A stretch of DNA of 24,640 bases from Clostridia bacterium (GCA_900769795.1 CAAGHZ010000056.1:1-24640); one strand, 5' to 3'; counted from the first letter of the stretch, positions 8,321 through 16,396 are shown. Numbers and translations are program-made. Notes: generated by a model not told the origin, from the letters alone.

Positions 8321-9685
8321 ATGAAGTTTTTTGAATACCCTTATGTGATTATAACTATTCTTGCAATGATTTTTATTTTAATGGGTCTGCTTGGTTTATA
8401 CTATACGATAAAGTCGGTGAAAACCGCGAAAGGAACAGCAGAGAAAAGTTTTTGCGGCATAGGCAAAATAGAGCATAACTTTGACAAAGCGGGTACTATG
8501 AGAGAGCACCGTTGTCTTATATATATTTCTGTATCTCTTGACAGTATGAAAAGGATTTATTCAGAGTCAAAGGCTGTAAGAATGCACGAGCAAATCAAAA
8601 AAATATTGCTCCGTCATTTTTGTCTTGAAACATCCGGAGAGATTTCTCTCTATGGGCGAGGGAATTTTGTTGCAATCAGCAATTGGGATGCGGATGAAAC
8701 TGCGAAGCGGATAGATAATTGCTTTGCAGAGATAAACGAAGTTTTGGTAGAACATGGTGCGGTTAATGTTGTCCGTGTGAATTTCGGATACCTCCAGACA
8801 GGTTCTACAGAGGTGTCTTTTAAGACTGCATTGTCAAGAGCAAAACAGGCATGCAGCATGGCTGAAGACAAAAGAGTTCTATGCTGTCAATGGGAGGCCT
8901 CTGACGGAAAAGCGTTTGAGAGAAAAATAAAAATAGAAAACAATATTCAAAACGAAATTGACAACAACAGATTTTTTCTTGAATATCAGCCTATTTTAGA
9001 TGCAAAAACAAACAAGATTATGGGCGCAGAGGTGCTGTCAAGGCTTAATTCGCCAACTGAGGGAATCATAACGCCAAAATTATTTTTATCGGCAGTAAAC
9101 AATGTTGGGCTTAATGTGAAATTTGATTACTATATTTTTGAAAAAAACTGCAAGTGGATTTCGAGCGACATAGAAAATCGCACAAAATATGTATATACAA
9201 TTAATTTTTCGCGCTCTACACTGTGTGATCCGGATTTAGCCGAAAATATTATAAATATAATAGAAAAGTATGGAATATTCTACTCTTGCATTGCGGTCGA
9301 GATTCTTGAGGATAAAGACCTAAAAGACGAGGAAAAGACCGAGATGATGAAGAACCTGATGAGTCTTAAAGAAAAAGGGGTTCTTATTCTTCTTGATGAT
9401 TTCGGCAAAGGATATACAAGTTTTGGGGATTTAGCGGATTTTGATATAAGTATTGTTAAAATAGACAAATCAATTACACAAAACGCAATAAACGAGACGG
9501 GATTTTTGATTTTAAAAAACATTATAAGAGCTGCGCATGATTTAGGGTTTAAAACGCTATGCGAGGGCATAGAAACGGAAGAGCAAAAAAAAGCGGCAGA
9601 GGATGTCGGCTGCGATATGCTTCAGGGGTACTATTTCTACAGGCCGATGGCAGTTGCACAACTGGAGAAACTATTTGATAAATAA
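8321..9685 (+). CDS. Membrane-anchored degenerate GGDEF / EAL cyclic-di-GMP phosphodiesterase
   Basis: A 454-residue protein: one membrane helix (about 8-31), a GGDEF-like domain (about 60-190) and an EAL domain (about 205-454). The GGDEF signature is GRGNF (112-116), with neither catalytic acids nor an RxxD site, so this domain is probably regulatory. The EAL domain looks active. It has E237-VL for the EAL motif, N295, E327, D359-D360-FG, K380, E415 (EGIET) and Q435 (LQGYYF). Their spacing closely follows that of the catalytic residues known from the RocR phosphodiesterase. The expected reaction is hydrolysis of cyclic-di-GMP to pGpG at the inner membrane face. AGGAGG lies before the ATG. 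Its position between glycosyltransferase genes suggests that it lowers cyclic-di-GMP locally around the polymer assembly complex; that role is inferred. Confidence 0.92.
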   Translation: MKFFEYPYVIITILAMIFILMGLLGLYYTIKSVKTAKGTAEKSFCGIGKIEHNFDKAGTMREHRCLIYISVSLDSMKRIYSESKAVRMHEQIKKILLRHFCLETSGEISLYGRGNFVAISNWDADETAKRIDNCFAEINEVLVEHGAVNVVRVNFGYLQTGSTEVSFKTALSRAKQACSMAEDKRVLCCQWEASDGKAFERKIKIENNIQNEIDNNRFFLEYQPILDAKTNKIMGAEVLSRLNSPTEGIITPKLFLSAVNNVGLNVKFDYYIFEKNCKWISSDIENRTKYVYTINFSRSTLCDPDLAENIINIIEKYGIFYSCIAVEILEDKDLKDEEKTEMMKNLMSLKEKGVLILLDDFGKGYTSFGDLADFDISIVKIDKSITQNAINETGFLILKNIIRAAHDLGFKTLCEGIETEEQKKAAEDVGCDMLQGYYFYRPMAVAQLEKLFDK

Positions 9686-9699
9686 CGGGGAGTGTTTTT

Positions 9700-10623
9700 A
9701 TGTTATCAGTGATTATTCCGGCATATAATGAAGAAAAGTGTATAAAACACGCATATGCAGCGATAAGTTCTCTGCTGACAGAAAATAAGATTGACAGTGA
9801 GTTTATTTTTGTTGATGATGGCTCTCAGGATCAATCATATAAAGTAATATCCGAACTCTCAAGAGAAACAGAAAATGTAACAGGTTTGCATTTTTCCAGG
9901 AATTTTGGAAAAGAATCTGCTATATCAGCAGGGCTTGCAGCAGCAGCCGGAGATTGTGCGGTAGTGATTGATTGCGACTTACAGCACCCGCCTGAAAAGA
10001 TAGTTGAAATGTATCATTTGTGGGAGCAAGGGTATGAGATTGTTGAAGGAATAAAAAATGAGCGTGGAAAAGAGAGCAAGATGGCAGGGGTTGGGGCAAA
10101 GTTTTTCTATTCTGCATTCAGCCGTATGGCGGGATTTGACATGGCGAACTCATCGGATTTTAAACTTCTTGACAGAAAAGTGATAGATGTGCTGAACAAG
10201 ATGCCGGAGAGGGGATTTTTCAGAGCCATATCGTATTGGGTCGGATATAACAAAGCAACAGTGGAGTTTGATGTTAAAGAGCGTGTAGAAGGAGAGTCTA
10301 AATGGTCTCGCTTTGGCCTTATAAAGTATGCTCTGTCAAACATATCATCGTATTCTACTGCTCCGATGCAAACGGTTACACTGCTTGGCTTTGTCATGCT
10401 TATGGTATCCATTGTGTTTGGGATATGGGCGCTAATTGATAAAATAATCGGCAGGGCGCTCGAGGGTATGACAACGGTTATAATTATAACCATATTTATA
10501 GGAAGTATCATTATGATTAGCCTTGGTATTATTGGTTATTATATTGCGCGTATTTATGAGGAAATCAAAGGCAGACCAAAGTACATAATATCTTCTGTTG
10601 TTAAAAGTTCAAAAGACAAGTAG
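9700..10623 (+). CDS. GtrB/DPM1-like polyprenyl-phosphate glycosyltransferase
   Basis: A 307-residue membrane GT2 enzyme. The soluble domain has LSVIIPAYNEE, VDDGSQD (38-44) and the D91-CDLQHPPE motif typical of the DPM1/GtrB branch, followed by the conserved GESKWSRFGLIKYAL block. Two C-terminal membrane helices (about 228-252 and 265-290) and a short basic tail complete the usual GtrB layout. Family members load a sugar (often glucose) or aminosugar onto undecaprenyl phosphate for side-branch decoration outside the cell. A GtrA-like flippase is not visible nearby. It follows the EAL gene by 14 bases, with GGGGAG before the start. Confidence 0.88.
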   Translation: MLSVIIPAYNEEKCIKHAYAAISSLLTENKIDSEFIFVDDGSQDQSYKVISELSRETENVTGLHFSRNFGKESAISAGLAAAAGDCAVVIDCDLQHPPEKIVEMYHLWEQGYEIVEGIKNERGKESKMAGVGAKFFYSAFSRMAGFDMANSSDFKLLDRKVIDVLNKMPERGFFRAISYWVGYNKATVEFDVKERVEGESKWSRFGLIKYALSNISSYSTAPMQTVTLLGFVMLMVSIVFGIWALIDKIIGRALEGMTTVIIITIFIGSIIMISLGIIGYYIARIYEEIKGRPKYIISSVVKSSKDK

Positions 10624-10667
10624 TCTGTATGAATATGATAAATATTATAATAGAAAGAAGTGAAAAC

Positions 10668-11291
10668 ATGCCAAGCACAGCCAAAAGACTGTTTGCGTCT
10701 GTAAATTATCTGAGAACTCTTCCCGTTTACTTGTGTGTATTATGTTCTAAGCAGAAGAATTTAATTAAAATGGACGTTGCAAGATGGAACAAAATTGATC
10801 AGATAAACTTTAATATGTTTGAATCAATCAACTGGTATATGACATATAAAAAGGAGTTTCGCAACCTTATTCAGCACAGACTGAAAAATCCATCGCGCAC
10901 ATTTACGGCTATGGTTCATTATGTTATTTCGCGCATATTATGGAAACCAATGGATAGTTTATACATATATACAGAGGATATAGGAGGCGGCTTATATATT
11001 CAGCATGGTTTTGCAACTATTATAACTGCTGAAAAAATAGGTGAAAACTGCAGAATATATCAGCAAGTAACTATTGGCTATAAAAATGGGGCCCGTCCGC
11101 CTGTTTTGGGGGACAATGTAGCTGTCACATGTGGCGCAAAGGTTCTTGGAGATATAACCATGCACTCGGGAAGCATAGCTGCAGCCGGATCAGTTGTTGT
11201 AAAGGATGTGCCCGAGAACGCCATTGTGGCAGGAGTGCCTGCAAAAGTAATCGGGTATAAGGATGAAAACAACCTTGACTTTCAGGGATAA
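10668..11291 (+). CDS. Serine-acetyltransferase-like hexapeptide acyltransferase
   Basis: A protein of about 207 residues with a helical N-terminal part and a C-terminal left-handed beta-helix. Hexapeptide-type repeats run from GGGLYIQHGFATIITA through IGENCRIYQQVTIG to AAGSVVVKDVPENAIVAGVPAKVIG, the ending shared by CysE-like acetyltransferases. In polysaccharide operons such enzymes usually O-acetylate a sugar using acetyl-CoA; a true CysE role in cysteine synthesis is less likely here because of the context and the divergent N-terminus. ATG 10668 is preceded by AGAAAGAAG at good spacing. An in-frame ATG at 10629 has only a weak site and would add 13 residues. It is the last gene of the operon. 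Confidence 0.82.
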   Translation: MPSTAKRLFASVNYLRTLPVYLCVLCSKQKNLIKMDVARWNKIDQINFNMFESINWYMTYKKEFRNLIQHRLKNPSRTFTAMVHYVISRILWKPMDSLYIYTEDIGGGLYIQHGFATIITAEKIGENCRIYQQVTIGYKNGARPPVLGDNVAVTCGAKVLGDITMHSGSIAAAGSVVVKDVPENAIVAGVPAKVIGYKDENNLDFQG

Positions 11292-11298
11292 AAGTAAT

Positions 11299-11329
11299 AA
11301 AAGAGACAGATTTTAAATCTGTCTCTTTT
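11299..11329. terminator. Bidirectional Rho-independent terminator
   Basis: A perfect inverted repeat with arms AAAAGAGACAGATTT (11299-11313) and AAATCTGTCTCTTTT (11315-11329). The A-tract on one side and T-tract on the other serve both strands. It separates the convergent polysaccharide operon and the E2-like gene, whose stop codon starts at 11334. Confidence 0.9.
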
Positions 11330-11333
11330 AGTT

Positions 11334-12188
11334 TTATCTGATATCTTCTACAACTGTTTCAGGTGGAGAAAGGAGTTGTTCGGGGTTTTCAAGAATCCTT
11401 TTCAGCTTTTTATAAGCGGTTGCGTAGTAATGGCCATCACAGATGCGGTCGTCACAGGTTATGGTAAAGTCCAGAAATTTCTTCTTTTCGGCCTCGCCAT
11501 ATTTGTTCAGCACGTATTCAGTGCGTTTGCCGCCCATGGCAATAAATATCGGAAGGTTGCCAAAGTCATACAGGTGGTGATAAACCGGAGGCATACCAAG
11601 CGAGCCCATATTGGTAATAAACATAGAGCCGTGAAAAGGACTCAGTTTTGTAAGAAATCTTGGTAACAAGCCAAAGTAGTCAAGGAACTTTAAAAATCCT
11701 ACAACACCCTTAAGAAAAATTCCGGGCAGACTAACAAGCACCCTTGCGGCAGCATCCATACTATTTTGGTCGCCCTCGTTTCTATTTTCTTCTATCTGGT
11801 CGCGCAGTCTTGTGTAGACTGTCTCTAAAGTGTCATCAGGAGATGCCGTCAGCTTGATAACTGTCTCGGGCGCGTTTAACTTCATCTCTTTTTTTACCAC
11901 CATACATATCTCGATATTATTTCTTGCGTATAATCTTTGTCCGCGGATAAACCTGTTAAGACCGGGCAATTGGGAAACAACGCGTATATAGGCTGCAATA
12001 AAAAGATGAATCATTCCAAGACCGCTCATTCCCTCGGCGCGCAGTTTATGAATAAATTCATTGCATTTTTCTACATCGATGGTAGCGTCAAATTTATTAG
12101 AAGCCCCCGACCGTGTAGACATAATAAAAGGAGAGACTGCGTCCATAGGCATTCCGCTGCGTATCCTTCTACCTTCTTTATGAAACAT
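11334..12188 (-). CDS. Stand-alone 2-oxoacid dehydrogenase E2-like acyltransferase domain, catalytic His absent
   Basis: A 284-residue protein with the fold of the E2 acyltransferase catalytic domain and chloramphenicol acetyltransferase. The segment SMFITNMGSLGMPPVYHH matches the TNxG region of E2 proteins, and CDDRICDGHYYATAY matches the HxxxDG active-site region. At the position of the catalytic histidine there is aspartate (about residue 247), so normal acyltransfer is doubtful. There is no lipoyl domain, E1-binding domain or E1/E3 gene nearby. ATG 12188 is chosen because GGGGGTG precedes it by six bases; ATG 12203, 15 bases upstream in frame, has no ribosome binding site. Function unknown. 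It could act on an unusual acceptor or serve a binding role. Confidence 0.75.
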   Translation of the reverse strand: MFHKEGRRIRSGMPMDAVSPFIMSTRSGASNKFDATIDVEKCNEFIHKLRAEGMSGLGMIHLFIAAYIRVVSQLPGLNRFIRGQRLYARNNIEICMVVKKEMKLNAPETVIKLTASPDDTLETVYTRLRDQIEENRNEGDQNSMDAAARVLVSLPGIFLKGVVGFLKFLDYFGLLPRFLTKLSPFHGSMFITNMGSLGMPPVYHHLYDFGNLPIFIAMGGKRTEYVLNKYGEAEKKKFLDFTITCDDRICDGHYYATAYKKLKRILENPEQLLSPPETVVEDIR

Positions 12189-12204
12189 AACAAACACCCC
12201 CATG

Positions 12205-12218
12205 TTTGATTAATCAAA
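12205..12218. promoter_or_regulatory. 14-bp palindrome, candidate operator
   Basis: TTTGATTAATCAAA is a perfect palindrome just upstream of the E2-like gene, at about the predicted transcription start of its promoter. A second inverted repeat (ATTTTATC, nine-base gap, GATAAAAT; 12218-12242) abuts it. A dimeric repressor site is plausible, but no regulator gene is adjacent. Confidence 0.45.
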
Positions 12219-12222
12219 TTTT

Positions 12223-12250
12223 ATCATAAATTTCGATAAAATACAACAAA
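12223..12250 (-). promoter_or_regulatory. Candidate promoter for the E2-like gene
   Basis: On the minus strand, TTTGTT (12245-12250) and TATGAT (12223-12228) are separated by 16 bases. The -35 is weak, but the -10 is good and lies at a suitable distance from the start at 12188. Confidence 0.45.
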
Positions 12251-12293
12251 AAGTTTTTAATATTAAAATTTATTTAAAAAGACCATAAAACGA

Positions 12294-12322
12294 TTGTTTT
12301 TTAATAATATGTGTGTTATGAT
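12294..12322 (+). promoter_or_regulatory. Sigma-A type promoter for the glycerate kinase gene
   Basis: TTGTTT (12294-12299) and TATGAT (12317-12322) are separated by 17 bases, with a TG at 12314-12315 forming an extended -10. AGAGGTG and the ATG at 12342 follow at the expected distance. Confidence 0.75.
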
Positions 12323-12341
12323 TTCAAAGAGGTGAAAACCA

Positions 12342-13484
12342 ATGAAAGTAGTTATTGCGATAGATTCTTTTAAGGGAAGTCTTAATACAAATATGGCAGG
12401 CGAGGCAACAAGGGAAGGAGTTTTGCAGGTTTATAAGGATGCGCGAGTTGTTGTTATGCCAATTGCAGATGGCGGAGAGGGGACGGTTGAGGCAGTAATC
12501 TCTGCCACAGACGGAGAAATGATTGATGTGGCTGTCTGCGGCCCCATTGGCAATAAGGTAAGTGCAAGTTATGGGATTATACCAAAGACAAAAACCGCAG
12601 TTATTGAGATGGCAGCAGCGGCAGGAATAACTCTTATAGAAGAAAAGCAACGGAATCCACTCATGACGACAACCTATGGTGTTGGCCAGATGATAATGGA
12701 TGCAATTTCAAGAGGGTGCAGAAAATTTGTTATAGGCATAGGCGGAAGCGCGACCAACGATGGAGGTGTCGGCATGCTTCAGGCTATGGGGTTTGAGTTT
12801 TTAGACAAAGACGGCAGACAAGTCCCGTATGGAGCAAGAGGCCTTAGCGAAATAGCGGAAATCAGGACAGAAAACGCAGCGGCTGAATTAAAAGAATGCA
12901 CATTTAGCGTTGCGTGTGATGTTAAGAATGTTTTGTGTGGCGAAAACGGTTGCAGCAGAATATATGGACCGCAAAAGGGCGCAACTGATGATATGATAAA
13001 GGATATGGATACGTGGCTTAAGAGATATGCAGAACTGACAAAGCAAATTATTCCGGACTCTGACGCAAGTGCCGCAGGCACAGGTGCAGCGGGAGGATTG
13101 GGATTTGCGCTTTTATCATATTTAAATGCAAGACTGGAATCCGGCATCGGCTTAGTAATAAAAGAAACAGGGCTTGAAGAACAGGTAAAAGATGCAGATA
13201 TAGTTATAACCGGAGAGGGGCGCCTTGATGGGCAGTCATATATGGGTAAAGTTCCGGTAGGTGTTGCAGAACTTGCCAAAAAGTATAACAAGACAGTTGT
13301 AGCCTTCTCGGGATGCGTATCAGAAGATGCCGAAGTGTGTAATGATTATGGCATTGATGCTTTCTTCCCTGTGGTCAGAAAACCATGCACCTTGCAGGAG
13401 GCAATGGATAGTAAGAATGCATATAAGAATTTAAAAGCAACTGTCAATCAGGCGTTCAGACTTATAGAAGCCTGTCGAAAGTAG
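12342..13484 (+). CDS. glxK: Glycerate kinase, GlxK/GarK family
   Basis: A 380-residue cytosolic kinase of the glycerate kinase type-1 (COG1929-like) family, phosphorylating D-glycerate with ATP so that it enters lower glycolysis as phosphoglycerate. Family marks are the opening AIDSFKGSL, PIADGGEGT, the glycine-rich IGIGGSATNDGGVGML, GAAGGLGFAL, and VITGEGRLDGQS...GKVP. Length and full co-linearity indicate an intact enzyme. AGAGGTG precedes the ATG, and a good promoter lies just upstream. It heads a rightward set with two serine hydrolases. No glycerate or glucarate dehydrogenase is beside it, so the source of glycerate is not shown by context. The symbol is by family; garK is the alternative name. 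Confidence 0.93.
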   Translation: MKVVIAIDSFKGSLNTNMAGEATREGVLQVYKDARVVVMPIADGGEGTVEAVISATDGEMIDVAVCGPIGNKVSASYGIIPKTKTAVIEMAAAAGITLIEEKQRNPLMTTTYGVGQMIMDAISRGCRKFVIGIGGSATNDGGVGMLQAMGFEFLDKDGRQVPYGARGLSEIAEIRTENAAAELKECTFSVACDVKNVLCGENGCSRIYGPQKGATDDMIKDMDTWLKRYAELTKQIIPDSDASAAGTGAAGGLGFALLSYLNARLESGIGLVIKETGLEEQVKDADIVITGEGRLDGQSYMGKVPVGVAELAKKYNKTVVAFSGCVSEDAEVCNDYGIDAFFPVVRKPCTLQEAMDSKNAYKNLKATVNQAFRLIEACRK

Positions 13485-13511
13485 CATATATAGAATTATA
13501 TGGGGGTAGCT

Positions 13512-14693
13512 ATGAATTTTGATTTAATGAAAGATTTTATGGATAGGTTGACTCAGTGGAGAATGCCCGGAAACTCGATTAGTGTATGTGTTGAAAATAA
13601 AGAGGTATTTAAATATCAGTCAGGGTATGAGAATTATGAGAAAAAGATTAAGATGAGTGATGACAAACTGTTTAATATATTCTCGTGTTCAAAACCCATT
13701 ACGGTTACTGCGGCTTTGCAGTTGTACGAAAAGGGTTACTTCTTGCTTGATGACCCTCTTTATGATTTTATTCCTGAATACAAAGAAATGTATGTAAAAG
13801 GCGAAGACGGAAACATCAAAAAGGCAGAAAAGCCTATTACATTGAGACATTTGTTTACTATGTCGTCCGGCCTTACATATAATATGAAAACACCGGCTTT
13901 TGATAAGGCAAGAGAACTTACGGATGGGAAGATGGATACATTGACAGTTGCCAAATGTATTGCAGAGGACCCTCTTGCTTATGAGCCGGGAGAGAAGTGG
14001 GGGTATTCTCTGAGCCACGATGTTCTGGCAGCGGTTGTAGAGGTTATATCGGGAAAGAAATTCCGCGATTATGTCAAAGAGAACATTTTTGACCCCCTTG
14101 ATATGAAAGAGTCGTATTATCATAATGAACAAGTATTGGACAGAGTAGCAGAACTTTACAGATTTGAGAGCGGCAGTGGCGATGATATTGTAAAGCTTCA
14201 GTCTATGGGTGATAATAACAAAGGCGGAAGAATTGTCAATGTTGGTAAGTCAGTAGCGCATGTTCTTGGTAGTGAGTATGACAGTGGCGGAGCGGGAGTT
14301 ACCACGTCTGTCTCGGATTACTCAAAGTTTGCGTCAGCCCTTGCAAATGGTGGAGTTGGTGCAAATAAGGAACAGATTTTATCAGCAGGGACGATAGAAC
14401 TTATGCGTACAAATCAGCTAAATGCCGAGCAGATGAAATATTTCTGCTGGTCTCAGCTAAAAGGGTATGGATATGGCCTTGGTGTAAGGACGCTTACAGA
14501 TGTGGCAAAGAGTGGAAGTTGCGGAAGCATAGGCGAGTTTGGATGGGGTGGCGCGGCAGGCGCGACAGTTCTTGTTGACCCGGATTTGAAGCTATCTATG
14601 TTCTATACCCATCATATGCTAAACCCTCAGGAGGATTATTATCAGCCAAGATTAAGAAACGTATTGTATGCTTGTATAAAGAGAGCAAAATAA
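13512..14693 (+). CDS. Beta-lactamase-fold serine hydrolase (class C/esterase type)
   Basis: A 393-residue protein of the beta-lactamase/penicillin-binding-protein-like superfamily (PF00144 type). The nucleophile motif SxxK is S58-CSK61 in FNIFSCSKPITVTAALQLYEKG. The second motif is Y165-SL in WGYSLSHDVLAAVVEVISGK, and a GWGGAAGATVLVDP segment takes the place of the third (KTG/HTG-like) motif. No signal peptide is seen, so it is probably cytosolic, arguing for an esterase, amidase or peptidase rather than a secreted beta-lactamase. GGGGGT precedes ATG 13512; an in-frame ATG at 13500 lacks a site. It starts 27 bases after the glycerate kinase gene. The substrate cannot be told from sequence. 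Confidence 0.88.
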   Translation: MNFDLMKDFMDRLTQWRMPGNSISVCVENKEVFKYQSGYENYEKKIKMSDDKLFNIFSCSKPITVTAALQLYEKGYFLLDDPLYDFIPEYKEMYVKGEDGNIKKAEKPITLRHLFTMSSGLTYNMKTPAFDKARELTDGKMDTLTVAKCIAEDPLAYEPGEKWGYSLSHDVLAAVVEVISGKKFRDYVKENIFDPLDMKESYYHNEQVLDRVAELYRFESGSGDDIVKLQSMGDNNKGGRIVNVGKSVAHVLGSEYDSGGAGVTTSVSDYSKFASALANGGVGANKEQILSAGTIELMRTNQLNAEQMKYFCWSQLKGYGYGLGVRTLTDVAKSGSCGSIGEFGWGGAAGATVLVDPDLKLSMFYTHHMLNPQEDYYQPRLRNVLYACIKRAK

Positions 14694-14716
14694 GACAGAT
14701 TTTGAGCGGTGATATA

Positions 14717-14848
14717 ATGAAAGACCCAAAAAGAACGATTTTGATGCCTGCAATCATAGTGGCTTGTGCATATGTTTGCCAACTTTGCGATAAACACAGT
14801 TGGGTTTATGCTCTTCGGGGGTATTCCGGGGGCGTAACAAATAAATAA
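14717..14848 (+). CDS. Short ORF of 43 codons, possible gene remnant
   Basis: In the 208-base gap between the two serine hydrolases, ATG 14717 follows GAGCGGTGAT and opens a 43-residue frame with a hydrophobic stretch (ILMPAIIVACAYVCQL). Three cysteines lie in its middle. In the +1 frame the overlapping DNA reads INTVGFMLFGGIPGA before a stop, which looks membrane-like, so this may be a frameshifted fragment of a lost membrane protein rather than a working peptide. I do not recognise a family. Confidence 0.3.
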   Translation: MKDPKRTILMPAIIVACAYVCQLCDKHSWVYALRGYSGGVTNK

Positions 14849-14902
14849 TGGTGAAATTAGTGTGGAAATTAGAGTATTTTGTGACAAGATAGGGGAATTT
14901 AA

Positions 14903-16396
14903 ATGTTTGAAAGTGTAAAACCGGAGCAGGTAGGAGTTTCGTCTGATTGTGTTCATAAGTATATAAAATATCTTGAGGATAAAGGTTTATCGACTCATAG
15001 TGTGATAATGATGCGTCACGATAAAGTTTTTTATGAAAACTACTGGGCGCCGTTTGATAGGGATTTTAAACACAGAATATACTCTAACAGCAAGAGCTAT
15101 GTGGCGTTGGCGATAGGTTTTCTTGTGCAGGACGGATTGGTTGACCTGGACGAAAAAGCACTTTCTTATTTCGATAAAGAAATAACCAAAGATGCGGGAG
15201 AAAACCTGAAAAAGCAGACTGTACGTGATATGCTTACTATGAGTACAGGATTCCCGTGGGATAAAGGATATTGGTTTGCAGAACACGCTGATGACCGTCT
15301 TAGACTTTATTTTGAAAGTAGCAGTCAGGGAAAACAAAATAAAGTTCCCGGCACATTGTTTTTCTATGACAGTTTTGGCTCATTTGTCCTTTGCGCATTG
15401 GTAGAGATTGTTTCAGGAAAGTCTTTTGACGAGTTTATGCATGAGAAGCTATACTCTAAGATTGGTGTGGCAAGAGATACATATACCCTGAAATGTCCGG
15501 GCGGACACAGTTGGGGAGATTCGGGAATTCTTATTCGTGCAATAGATCAGGCAAAGGTGATGAGTTTTGTTATGAAAGGCGGCGAGTGGAACGGAGAGCA
15601 GATACTCAGCCGCAAGTATCTGGAGGAAGCATGTTCAAAACAGGTGGACAATAACGAACTTCTTGCAGTTGGTCCGGAGGGATACGGGTATGGCTATCAG
15701 ATATGGTGCATACGCGATAATGGATTTTACTTTAGTGGAATGGGATGTCAATATGCAGTTGCAGTGCCTGATAAGGATATAGTCTTTGTTATTAACTCCG
15801 ACAACCAGGGGCTCGGTCATGCACAGAGAACTATATTGGATGGATTTTTCGAGATAGTAGTAAATAATGTCGACACTGATGTTTTGCCCAATGATAATAA
15901 AGCGTATGACAAACTAATGGAATACAGTAGGGGTTTAAAACTTCGGGCCATCAAAGGAAACGCAGACAGAGGCCTTATAGACAAGATAAATGGCAAGCAA
16001 TATGTAATAGAAGAAAACCCCATGGGCATTACTAAAATTAAATTTATCTTTGACGGCGATAAGGGTGTTGTTCAGTACACAAATGCGCAGGGGGATAAAG
16101 AACTTGCTTTTGGAATAGACAAAAATGTCTTCGGCAAGTTCCCGCAAGAGGGATATTCCGACGAGGTAGGAGACACATATACACCCGGACATTACTATGA
16201 CTGTGCAACAAGCCTTGCCTTTGTGGGCGATAGTCAGCTTAGCGTTCTCGTACAGGTAATAGACAAATACTTTGGCAGACTCTGGATGAGGTTTGGATTT
16301 AACGATGAGGGAGACATCTCGGTTATTATGGATAAGTCGGCGGAAGACTTTATGAACGAGTATAAAGGTTGGGCATACGGAAGAGAAGTAAAATAA
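14903..16396 (+). CDS. Beta-lactamase-fold serine hydrolase with C-terminal extension
   Basis: A 497-residue protein of the same superfamily as its upstream neighbour but not a close copy. SxxK is S61-NSK64 within RIYSNSKSYVALAIGFL. FFYDSFGSFVL holds the second motif (YxS), and HSWGDSGILIRA and GYGYGYQIW follow in the order usual for class C-like hydrolases. About 170 further residues after the catalytic domain form a mostly beta region of unknown role, as in some DUF-extended esterases of gut Clostridia. No signal peptide. AGGGGAA precedes the ATG. It ends at a strong terminator. Substrate unknown; cytosolic esterase or peptidase activity is the best guess. Confidence 0.87.
   Translation: MFESVKPEQVGVSSDCVHKYIKYLEDKGLSTHSVIMMRHDKVFYENYWAPFDRDFKHRIYSNSKSYVALAIGFLVQDGLVDLDEKALSYFDKEITKDAGENLKKQTVRDMLTMSTGFPWDKGYWFAEHADDRLRLYFESSSQGKQNKVPGTLFFYDSFGSFVLCALVEIVSGKSFDEFMHEKLYSKIGVARDTYTLKCPGGHSWGDSGILIRAIDQAKVMSFVMKGGEWNGEQILSRKYLEEACSKQVDNNELLAVGPEGYGYGYQIWCIRDNGFYFSGMGCQYAVAVPDKDIVFVINSDNQGLGHAQRTILDGFFEIVVNNVDTDVLPNDNKAYDKLMEYSRGLKLRAIKGNADRGLIDKINGKQYVIEENPMGITKIKFIFDGDKGVVQYTNAQGDKELAFGIDKNVFGKFPQEGYSDEVGDTYTPGHYYDCATSLAFVGDSQLSVLVQVIDKYFGRLWMRFGFNDEGDISVIMDKSAEDFMNEYKGWAYGREVK

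Noticed and set aside
12324..13291. Long reverse-strand frames across the glycerate kinase gene
   Set aside because: Antisense shadows of a well-conserved gene, without ribosome sites or recognisable domains.
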